DNA of 62,075 nt, taken from contig DASWQJ010000347.1 of assembly GCA_036403795.1 (NCBI GenBank), forward strand, positions 1 to 62,075, read 5' to 3'. The notes beneath the pieces were generated by a model. It worked only from the letters and a program-made list of their open reading frames with translations, had not been told where the DNA came from and made no database searches. Position 1 is the first letter of the stretch, and each line of letters opens with the position of its first letter. Origin of the DNA: Stenotrophomonas_A sp036403795. Lineage in GTDB: Bacteria > Pseudomonadota > Gammaproteobacteria > Xanthomonadales > Xanthomonadaceae. Positions 18,011-25,651 of the stretch are shown here, one piece after another. The translations under genes and the position numbers were made by a program.

Positions 18011-18294
18011 GAGCGATGTTCGTCGTGCGGGGATGTGGGGCGACGGCTCAGGGAGACGACGCCGACCAGACTTCGAATCTTCTCAAACACTACCGATTCA
18101 AACGATGCCATGCCGAAACGCCAGCCTTCAGTCGGCGGCGCAGTATCACATCCGTCGTCAGGCCTCCGCGGGGATTTCCGGCATGACATGTGGGCTTCGT
18201 CGCACACGCGTCGCGACCTCTTGCAACTGGTCGAAGCGGGGGGTGCTTGCCTACGCTGTCTCTCTACACGATGCCTCATCGAAAGGGAGGATTC
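18011..18294. other. Divergent intergenic region, flippase / DUF4124-like gene
   Basis: 284 bases carrying the promoters of two divergent transcripts. I see no protein, RNA structure or repeat I can support here. The ribosome binding site of the plus-strand gene (AAAGGGAGG at about 18282-18290) is at its right end. Confidence 0.4.
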
Positions 18295-18741
18295 ATGGAC
18301 GATGGCACGCGCCGCGGGCCGGTCTGGCTCGGCGTCCAGCTCACGATCGGCTGCGTGATGTGGTGGGCGATCGGCGGCCCGGTGGGTGACGCACGGGCCC
18401 AGCACGTATTCAAGTGCGTCGACGCAGATCGGGTCTCGTACCAATCGCGGCCTTGCGAGAAGGGAACGGCGCACGGAACCTGGGAAGCCAAGCCCGAGCC
18501 GGAACCTACGCGTGCCGAACGTTGGCGGCTGCAGCGGATCGCGAAGGAGAACCTGGCCCGCAATGCAGGCGGCCGGCGCTGGGGCGCCCGGCGTTCACGG
18601 GGTCGCGTAGAACGCCGGCAGGCCGATGCCTGCGAGACGGCCAGGTCGCAGCGCGATTCGGCCTACAAGCAGGTCGGTCTGAAGCGCGATTTCGCGTTGT
18701 CGAGTCAGTGGGACAACCGCGTGTACGACGCCTGCAAGTAG
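18295..18741 (+). CDS. Small secreted DUF4124-like protein
   Basis: A 148-residue protein selected by a very strong ribosome binding site just upstream. A hydrophobic segment near residues 10-30 (VWLGVQLTIGCVMWWAIGG) ends in DARAQ, a likely signal peptidase site. It is followed by HVFKCVDADRVSYQSRPCE, which has the pattern of the DUF4124 domain (K-C-x-D-x-G-x-x-x-Y-Q-x-x-P-C) common in Xanthomonadaceae periplasmic proteins. The rest is basic and Arg-rich with two further cysteines (DACETARSQRD and YDACK). Function unknown; no operon partner. Confidence 0.7.
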   Translation: MDDGTRRGPVWLGVQLTIGCVMWWAIGGPVGDARAQHVFKCVDADRVSYQSRPCEKGTAHGTWEAKPEPEPTRAERWRLQRIAKENLARNAGGRRWGARRSRGRVERRQADACETARSQRDSAYKQVGLKRDFALSSQWDNRVYDACK

Positions 18742-18838
18742 GGGCTTGGTGGGGCGGTGTTTGCTTGTCGGCCACCGCGGGCTTTCAGATCACGGCGTCC
18801 GTAGCCGGCTGGACCGCAGGTGAAGGTGTCGCCCTCAA

Positions 18839-19393
18839 CTAGGCGGCGGGCGGTGCTGCCGACCCTCTGGCGGAGACGCGGTCGGCGATGGCCAACACCA
18901 ACGCCGACAACATCAAGGTGCCATGGATGACGGTCATCCACAGCAAGGTGTCGCGATCGATGGCGTGGCCTTCTTCCAGTTTCATGAAGGCGCGCAGCAA
19001 GGCGATGGCGGAGATCGCCGTGATCGAACCCATCAGCTTGATTTTCATGCCGCTGAAGTCCACGGTGCCGATCCACGGCGGGCGCGTTTCGCTGCCCGAC
19101 TCGATGCGACCCACGAAATTTTCATAGCCGGCCAGGGTGACGATCAGCAGCAGGTTGGCGACCAGGGACAGGTCGATCAGTGCCAACGCCATCAGGATCG
19201 CTTTGGTGGCGGTGAGCTCCCATAGATGGGTCACGCTCTCCACCAGCTCCCGCAGGAAGACGAACAGGAGCACGAGCAACGCCACGGCGAGGCCGAAATA
19301 GAACGGGACCATCAACCATCGCGCGTCGAACAAGCTGCGCGACAGCCAGCGGTCGACCGATGAGGTCGAACGGGGCGGGCTCGGGTCCGGCAT
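18839..19393 (-). CDS. YqhA family (UPF0114) membrane protein
   Basis: About 184 residues with four membrane segments. It matches the UPF0114/YqhA family: LSRSLFDARWLMVPFYFGLAVALLVLL, IDLSLVANLLLIVTLAGYENFVGRIE, and DFSGMKIKLMGSITAISAIALLRAFM. The length is normal for the family. The ATG at 19393 has GGAG at a good distance upstream; the frame is open further, but the extension is Arg-rich with no signal. Function is not established. It is divergent from the RND efflux operon and convergent with the DUF4124-like gene. Confidence 0.85.
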   Translation of the reverse strand: MPDPSPPRSTSSVDRWLSRSLFDARWLMVPFYFGLAVALLVLLFVFLRELVESVTHLWELTATKAILMALALIDLSLVANLLLIVTLAGYENFVGRIESGSETRPPWIGTVDFSGMKIKLMGSITAISAIALLRAFMKLEEGHAIDRDTLLWMTVIHGTLMLSALVLAIADRVSARGSAAPPAA

Positions 19394-19686
19394 CGCTCCA
19401 GCCTGGTCGGGACGCAGATTGCAGTAACGCGCGCCGCCGTCAATCCGGCGTGAAGCCGGCTTGATGGCGCGGCGGGGTGCGCCATCTTCACGGCGCCGCG
19501 ACATCAGGCTCCATTAACTCGGCGTCAAATCGGCGCGTGCTGCTCCTCGGTAGTGCAACCCCTGGCGAAAGATTCGGGCCGCGACAGGTGATCGACCTGA
19601 GCGGCAATGCTTCGATGCGTGGCAAGACCTGGTCGGTGATTCCCGGCGCGTGGGGTCACCGGCGATGGAACCGGCCGGAGAAGTCA

Positions 19687-20841
19687 ATGAGTGCCAGGCG
19701 GTGGGCGGTGGTTTTGAGTGCAGCGGCCGCGGTGGCGGCGCTGCCGGGCTGTAGCGACCGGGACGCCGCGGGTGGCGGGGCAGGCCCGCCGGCCACGGTC
19801 GTGAGCGTGGAGCAGGTCCATGCCAGCGAGGTGCCCAATCTGCTGGAGTTGCCAGGGCGCGTGGAAGCGGTGCGCTCGGCCCAGGTGCGGGCACGCGCCG
19901 ATGGCATCGTCGAGCAGCAACTCTATGTCGAAGGCACGGACGTAGCGGCCGGCACTGCGCTGTTCCAGATCGATCAGCGTGACTTGCAGGCTCGCTTGCA
20001 GCAGGCCCGGGCGTCGTTGGCCTCGGCGCGTGCCGCACGTGGCCAGACCGCCAGTTTGCGGGCCCGCCTGTCCACGCTGGTGCAGCGCAAGGCGGTGAGC
20101 GTGCAGGAGTATGAAACGGCGCAGGCCTCGTTCCAGCAGGCCGATGCCAGTTTGATGGAAGCCCAGGCCGCGGTGGACCGGGCTCAACTGCAATTGGACT
20201 ACGCCACGGTGCGTGCACCCATCGCCGGCCGCGTGGGGCGCGCGCAGGTGAGCGAGGGTGGCCTGGTGAGTGCGGCCGGGGCCACGTTGATGACGCAGGT
20301 GGACCAGCTGGATCCGGTCTTCGTGGTGTTCCAGCCCTCCAATGCTTCGTTCTCGGAGATGCAGCGCGCCATTGCCGATGGCCGCATCGTGCTGCCCGAC
20401 GGCAAGCGCGTGGAAGTGACCCTGGTGATGGATGACGGTTCGCATCATCCGGTGAAGGGCGCGGTCGATTTCACCGAGAAGGCGGTCGATCCGGCCACCG
20501 GCAGCCGCACCTTGCGCGCGCGCTTCGACAATGCGGACCGACAGTTGCTGCCGGGCCAGTTCGTGCGCGGCATCCTGGCGTTTGGCACGTTGCGCGATGG
20601 CATCAGCCTGCCCGAACGCGCGGTGGCCATCGGCGAAGACGAGGCCACGGTGATGACCGTCGACAAGCAGGGCGTGGTCTCACGCCAGGCCGTGACGCTG
20701 GCCGGACAGGCCGAAGGCCGCTGGGTGGTGCTGTCCGGTCTGCAGCCGGGTGAGCAGGTGGTGGTGGATGGCTGGCACAAGGTGCAGCCCGGGCAACGCG
20801 TCAATCCACAGCCGGCCAAGGCTGCGCCGCCTACGCCATGA
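19687..20841 (+). CDS. RND efflux periplasmic adaptor (membrane fusion protein)
   Basis: A 384-residue lipoprotein of the AcrA/MexA family. The signal sequence ends in a lipobox (AALPGCSD), so it is anchored to the inner membrane. The lipoyl half-motifs (GRVEAVRSAQVRARADGIVEQQLYVEGTDVAAGTALFQID and YATVRAPIAGRVGRAQVSEGGLV) flank an alpha-helical hairpin; beta-barrel and membrane-proximal domains follow. It connects the RND pump to the outer-membrane channel. The ATG at 19687 follows GGAGAAG; in-frame codons further upstream lack a signal sequence. First gene of a three-gene operon joined by ATGA overlaps. Confidence 0.93.
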   Translation: MSARRWAVVLSAAAAVAALPGCSDRDAAGGGAGPPATVVSVEQVHASEVPNLLELPGRVEAVRSAQVRARADGIVEQQLYVEGTDVAAGTALFQIDQRDLQARLQQARASLASARAARGQTASLRARLSTLVQRKAVSVQEYETAQASFQQADASLMEAQAAVDRAQLQLDYATVRAPIAGRVGRAQVSEGGLVSAAGATLMTQVDQLDPVFVVFQPSNASFSEMQRAIADGRIVLPDGKRVEVTLVMDDGSHHPVKGAVDFTEKAVDPATGSRTLRARFDNADRQLLPGQFVRGILAFGTLRDGISLPERAVAIGEDEATVMTVDKQGVVSRQAVTLAGQAEGRWVVLSGLQPGEQVVVDGWHKVQPGQRVNPQPAKAAPPTP

Positions 20842-23800
20842 GCGGCTATTTCGTTTATCGACCGGTGCTGGCGTGGGTGGTGGCGCTGTTTGCGCTGCTG
20901 TTCGGGGGCATCGCGTTGTATGCGCTGCCGGTGGAGCAATACCCGGATGTGGCACCCCCGTCGCTGAGCATCAGTGCGACCTTCGTCGGCGCCGATGCGC
21001 AGACACTCGATCGCACGGTTACCTCGGTGATCGAGAACGAGCTCAATGGGGTGGACGACTTCCTGTTCATGACCTCCACCAGTCGCGCCAATGGCACGGC
21101 GCAGATCCGGCTGACCTTCCGCAGCGGCACCGACCTGGACGTGGCGCGATCGCAGGTGCAGGACCGGCTGGCGCGCGTGGAGCCGCGCTTGCCCGAAGAA
21201 GTGCGGCAGATGGGCGTGCATGTGACCCAAGCCTCGACCGGCTTCCTGATGCTGATCGCGTTGCGCTCGGAGGGCGGCGTACGCAATGCGCTGGGGTTGG
21301 GCGATTTCGCCTCGCGCAACGTGGCCGACGAACTGCGGCGGTTGCCGGGCGTGGGCGATGTGTCGCTGTTCGGCTCCAGCTATGCGATGCGGATCTGGCT
21401 GGATCGGGAAAAGTTGGTGAGCTACGGGCTGTCGCCGGCCGAGGTGATCGCGGCGATCCGCGAGCAGAACGCGCAGACGGCCGGTGGCGGCCTGGGGCTG
21501 CAGCCGGTGGCGGCAGGCACCGAGACCACCGCGCAGATCGTCACGCGTGGGCGTTTTTCCACGCCCGAGCAATTTCGCCAGGTGATCGTGCGAGCGACCC
21601 CTGGCGCGGCCACGGTGCGCGTGGGCGATGTTGCCCGGGTTGAACTGGGCAACGACAACTATGCGTTCAATGCCAGCCTGAATGGCGAAGAGATCGGCGG
21701 CCTGGCGGTGTCGCTGAGCACCGGTGCCAACGCGTTGGCCACTGCCACGGCGGTACGTCGCCGCCTGGCCGAGCTGGAGGCCAACTTCCCGCCGGACATC
21801 CAGTGGAGCACGCCGTTCGACACCACGCCCTTCATCACCGAATCGGTGCACGGCGTGGTGCGCACCATGTTTGAATCGATGATCCTGGTGTCGCTGGTGG
21901 TGCTGCTGTTCCTGCAGAGCTGGCGGGCGGTGTTGCTGCCCACGCTGGTAGTGCCGATCTCGCTGATCGGTACCTGCCTGGGCCTGCTGGCGCTAGGCGT
22001 GTCGATCAATCTGCTGTCGCTGTTTGCCATGGTGGTGGCGATCGGCATCCTCAACGACGATGCGATCGTGATCGTGGAGAGCGTCGAGCGGATCATGCGC
22101 GAAGAAGAACTGCCGCCGCGCGAGGCTACCGCCAAGGCGATGGGGCAACTGACCGGAGCGATCATCGCGACCACGCTGGTGTTGTTGGCGGTGTTCATCC
22201 CGATGGGTTTCTTTCCCGGATCGGCCGGTGGCATCTACCGACAGTTCGCGGTGACGCTGAGCGTGTCGCTGGTGGTGTCGACGATCCTGTCGCTCACGCT
22301 GGCGCCGGCCATCTGCGGCGCGGTGCTGCGGCCGCCCCGCACTGACGGGAAGGGGCGGGGACAGCGATTCTTCGGCGCGATCAATCGCGCACTGGAGCGC
22401 AGCAGTTCGGCGTATGCCGGCGGCGTGGGCAGCCTGCTGCGCCGGCCGTGGTTATGGCTGGGCGTGTTCGGGGTGGCGGTGGTGCTGACCGGGCTGCTGT
22501 ATGCACGGCTGCCGGGTGGTTTCTTGCCGAACGAGGACCAGGGTTATCTGTTCGTGGCCTACAGCGCGGCGCCGGGCTCGACGGTGTCGCGTACGCAGCA
22601 GGCCGTGGCGCAGGCCGAGGAGATCCTGCGCAAACAGCCGGAGGTGCGCAATGTCGCCACGGTGATTGGTTTCAGCTTTTTCGGGCAGGGCCAGAACGTG
22701 GGCATGTCGTTCGTGGACCTCAAGCCGTGGGGCGAGCGTGGCGGACGTGGCCAGGGCGCGATCGAGTTGGCGCAACGATTGAACGGGGCGATGCAGGGCA
22801 TTCCGCAGGCGCAGGTGTTCGTGCTCAACCCGCCGGCGATTCCTTCGCTGGGCAATGCCTCCGGTTTCACGATGATGATCGAGGACCGGGGCGGCGCCGG
22901 GCAGGCGGCCGTGCAGGCGGCGGCCGCGGCGCTGGCGCAACGGGCCGCGACCAGTTCGCTGCTGGCCGGCGTGCGCCCGGAAGGGATGCCGCGGGCGCCG
23001 CAATTGTTCGTGGACATCGACCGCACCCAGGCGCGCGCACTGGGCGTGCAACTGTCGCAGGTGAACCAGGCGCTGGGGGTGACCTTCGGCTCGGCCTATG
23101 TGAACGACTTCGTGCACCAGGGCAATGTGCACCGCGTGTTCGTGCAGGGCGAGGCGGCGCAGCGGATGCGCGCCGAAGATGTGTCGGACCTGCGGGTGAT
23201 CGGCAACAACGGCCAGAGCGTGCCGTTCTCGGCGTTCGCACGCACGCGCTGGACGGTGGGCGAGCAGCAGGTGGAACGCTACAACGGTTTCTTGTCGGCC
23301 ACGGTGTCCGGCCAGTCGGCGCCGGGCGTTTCCAGCGGCGCGGCGCTGGGCGAGATGGAGCGCATTGCCGAAGAGGTGTTGCCGCCGGGCATGCGCTTTG
23401 AATGGACGGGCACCGCGCGCGAGGAACAGGAAGCGGCGGGGCAGGTGGGCATGCTGCTGGGCCTGGCGTTGCTGGTGGCTTTCTTGCTGCTGGCGGCGCT
23501 GTACGAAAGTTGGACCACGCCGGTGGCGGTGCTGCTGGCGGTGCCGTTCGGCATTTTGGGGGCGGTCGTGTTCACTGGCGCACGCGGCATGTCGGCCGAT
23601 GTGTACTTCAACGTGGGCCTGGTGACGATCATCGGGTTGGCCGCCAAGAACGCGATCTTGATCGTGCAGTTCGGCCTGGACGAAGAGGCGCGTGGCGTGC
23701 CGGTGGACCAGGCGATCCTTGGCGCGGCGCACCAGCGCCTGCGCCCAATCCTGATGACCAGCCTGACCTTCATCGTGGGCATGCTGCCGCTGGTGTTTGC

Positions 23801-23969
23801 CGCCGGTGCGGGCGCGGCGAGCCGGCAGGCCGTGGGTACCGGCGTGCTGGGCAGCATGCTGACGGCGACGGCCTTCGGCATCTTCTACACGCCGCTGTTC
23901 TATTTCCTGCTGCGGCGCCGACGCGCCAAGCGACCGGTCGAGGCCGCCACGCCCGAGGCCGGGCCATGA
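20838..23969 (+). CDS. RND multidrug efflux pump permease (AcrB/MexB, HAE1 family)
   Basis: A 1043-residue inner-membrane proton antiporter of normal HAE1 length. It starts MSGYFVYRPVLAWVVALFALLFGG, with TM1 and the PVEQYPDVAPP periplasmic entry; TM4 has the paired aspartates in AIGILNDDAIVIVESVERIM and TM10 the lysine in GLAAKNAILIVQFGLDEEA, the proton relay residues. Two large porter domains lie between TM1-2 and TM7-8. It likely exports hydrophobic drugs, dyes or detergents. ATGA overlaps join it to the adaptor and to the outer-membrane gene. No dedicated regulator is adjacent. Confidence 0.95.
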   Translation: MSGYFVYRPVLAWVVALFALLFGGIALYALPVEQYPDVAPPSLSISATFVGADAQTLDRTVTSVIENELNGVDDFLFMTSTSRANGTAQIRLTFRSGTDLDVARSQVQDRLARVEPRLPEEVRQMGVHVTQASTGFLMLIALRSEGGVRNALGLGDFASRNVADELRRLPGVGDVSLFGSSYAMRIWLDREKLVSYGLSPAEVIAAIREQNAQTAGGGLGLQPVAAGTETTAQIVTRGRFSTPEQFRQVIVRATPGAATVRVGDVARVELGNDNYAFNASLNGEEIGGLAVSLSTGANALATATAVRRRLAELEANFPPDIQWSTPFDTTPFITESVHGVVRTMFESMILVSLVVLLFLQSWRAVLLPTLVVPISLIGTCLGLLALGVSINLLSLFAMVVAIGILNDDAIVIVESVERIMREEELPPREATAKAMGQLTGAIIATTLVLLAVFIPMGFFPGSAGGIYRQFAVTLSVSLVVSTILSLTLAPAICGAVLRPPRTDGKGRGQRFFGAINRALERSSSAYAGGVGSLLRRPWLWLGVFGVAVVLTGLLYARLPGGFLPNEDQGYLFVAYSAAPGSTVSRTQQAVAQAEEILRKQPEVRNVATVIGFSFFGQGQNVGMSFVDLKPWGERGGRGQGAIELAQRLNGAMQGIPQAQVFVLNPPAIPSLGNASGFTMMIEDRGGAGQAAVQAAAAALAQRAATSSLLAGVRPEGMPRAPQLFVDIDRTQARALGVQLSQVNQALGVTFGSAYVNDFVHQGNVHRVFVQGEAAQRMRAEDVSDLRVIGNNGQSVPFSAFARTRWTVGEQQVERYNGFLSATVSGQSAPGVSSGAALGEMERIAEEVLPPGMRFEWTGTAREEQEAAGQVGMLLGLALLVAFLLLAALYESWTTPVAVLLAVPFGILGAVVFTGARGMSADVYFNVGLVTIIGLAAKNAILIVQFGLDEEARGVPVDQAILGAAHQRLRPILMTSLTFIVGMLPLVFAAGAGAASRQAVGTGVLGSMLTATAFGIFYTPLFYFLLRRRRAKRPVEAATPEAGP

Positions 23970-25414
23970 CTCGGCGCACGCACCGGGCAGGCCTGTTGTT
24001 GGTACCGGCCGTGCTGCTGGCCGGCTGCAACCTGGCGCCGACGTATGACACGCCGCCGCCAGCGGTGCCGGCGCAGTTTCCGCGGGCATCGGTAGGCCCG
24101 GACGAGACGTCGTTGACGGCTCGCAGCGCCGAACGGCATGCCACCGAGCTGGCCTGGCAGGCTTTCTTTCGTGATCCGGTGCTGCGCGATCTCATCGACC
24201 AGGCGTTGGTCAACAACCGCGACCTGGCAGCGTCCACCGCGCGCATTGCCCAGGCGCGCGCGCAGTTCCGCATCCAGCAGAGCCAGCGCTTGCCGGGACT
24301 GGATGCCGGGGTGTCGGCACAGCGCTTGCGCACGCCGGTGACGGCGGCCGACGGTGCCGCGCGGGTCACCGTGGACAGCTATGGGCTGCAGGTGTCGGTG
24401 CCCACGTTCGAACTGGATTTCTGGGGCCGGGTGGCGAATCTGTCTGAATCGGCGCGTCGCCAATACCTGGCCACGGTGGAGGCGGAACTGGCCTTCCGGC
24501 TGTCGGTGATCGCCAATGTGGCCGCGAGTTACTACGCGGTACGGGCGAGCGAAGAGGGCATCGTGCTGGCGCAGCGCTCGCTGGACAGCCGGCAGCAGAC
24601 CCGCGAGTTGGCCGAGCTGCGGATGGAAGTCGGGCTGACCTCGTCGGTGGACTACAACCAGTCGTACGCCCTGGTCACCCAGGCGCAGACCCAGTTGGCG
24701 CAGCTGCATCGCAATCGCGAGCAGGCCATGCATCTGTTGCAGTGGCTGGTGGGCAAGCCGTTGCCCGATCCGCTGCCGGCCGGACTGCCGATTGGCGAGG
24801 TCGACACATTGGCGGGCTTTGCGGCGGGATTGCCTTCTGAGTTGCTGGGCAATCGCCCGGACATCCGTCTGGCCGAGCATCGACTGCGGGCGGCCAATGC
24901 CAACATCGGCGCGGCGCGGGCGCTTTATTTTCCGGTGATCGGGCTGACCGGCAGCGGCGGGTATGCATCGACCGAGTTGTCGGGGCTGGTGTCCGATTCG
25001 AATCGGGTGTGGTCGTTCGGGCTGGGCGCGGTGTTGCCGTTGCTGGACTGGGGCCGGCGACGGGCGCAGGTGGACATGACGCGCGGCGAGCGCGACGAGC
25101 GCGAGATGGCCTACCAGTCCACGGTGCAGAACGCGTTCCGCGAGGTGGCCGATGGATTGAGTGCGGCCCAGCGCAACGCCGAGCAGATCCAGGCGCAGCG
25201 GCGCGCGGTGGAAGTGCAAGGGGCCTTGGTGGTCACTGCGCAGGATCGCTACGAGGTGGGTTTGACGCCCTATCTGGAAGTGCTGGACGCCGAGCGGAAC
25301 CGGTTTGCGGCCGAGCAGACGCTGCTGCAATTGCAGGCCGCCGATCTGCAGGATCGGGTGAACCTGTACACCGCGCTGGGCGGTGGGGATCTGCCGGCAG
25401 GCGAGGCTCGGTGA
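23966..25414 (+). CDS. RND efflux outer membrane lipoprotein (OprM/NodT family)
   Basis: A 482-residue TolC-superfamily channel. The signal peptide ends in a lipobox (LLAGCNLAPTY). The family signature includes WQAFFRDPVLRDLIDQALVNNRDLAAST, ELDFWGRV, LRMEVGLTSSVDY, LGNRPDIRLAEHRLRAANANIGAARALYFP, and PLLDWGRRRAQ. The two internal repeats each give the helices of the periplasmic tunnel. It completes the tripartite pump encoded by the two genes before it. It ends about 60 bases before a strong palindrome that may terminate transcription. Confidence 0.94.
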   Translation: MTRRTHRAGLLLVPAVLLAGCNLAPTYDTPPPAVPAQFPRASVGPDETSLTARSAERHATELAWQAFFRDPVLRDLIDQALVNNRDLAASTARIAQARAQFRIQQSQRLPGLDAGVSAQRLRTPVTAADGAARVTVDSYGLQVSVPTFELDFWGRVANLSESARRQYLATVEAELAFRLSVIANVAASYYAVRASEEGIVLAQRSLDSRQQTRELAELRMEVGLTSSVDYNQSYALVTQAQTQLAQLHRNREQAMHLLQWLVGKPLPDPLPAGLPIGEVDTLAGFAAGLPSELLGNRPDIRLAEHRLRAANANIGAARALYFPVIGLTGSGGYASTELSGLVSDSNRVWSFGLGAVLPLLDWGRRRAQVDMTRGERDEREMAYQSTVQNAFREVADGLSAAQRNAEQIQAQRRAVEVQGALVVTAQDRYEVGLTPYLEVLDAERNRFAAEQTLLQLQAADLQDRVNLYTALGGGDLPAGEAR

Positions 25415-25473
25415 GAATGGTACTCGGCGTGAGACGGCTTGTTTTGCGGCGTTTTACTGCGGAGTAACCAGGC

Positions 25474-25511
25474 GATTCCCGGGGCAGGCGTGCAAGCCTG
25501 CACCGGGAATC
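25474..25511. terminator. Long GC-rich hairpin between convergent genes (candidate bidirectional terminator)
   Basis: GATTCCCGG, one base, GCAGGC, a six-base loop GTGCAA, GCCTGC, one base, CCGGGAATC: a 38-base palindrome with a single mismatch. It lies between the end of the efflux operon and the end of the GH92 gene, where a bidirectional terminator is expected. There is no T run, so it is not a classic intrinsic terminator; it could also be a REP-like repeat unit. Confidence 0.55.
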
Positions 25512-25651
25512 GGATCTGCAATTACGGGGTCATTGGATCATCGGGTTATCGAGCCCTATAGCCTTCGAGTCATCGAGCCGTTGGGCTCATCCAAGCGCCA
25601 AGCAACCGGACTTTCGATTGAGCACACGGGCGCCGTAATCACCGCATCGCC

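Noticed and set aside
22452..24089. 545-codon minus-strand frame opposite the RND permease
   Set aside because: His/Arg/Gln-rich shadow frame; the plus-strand permease is canonical over its full length.
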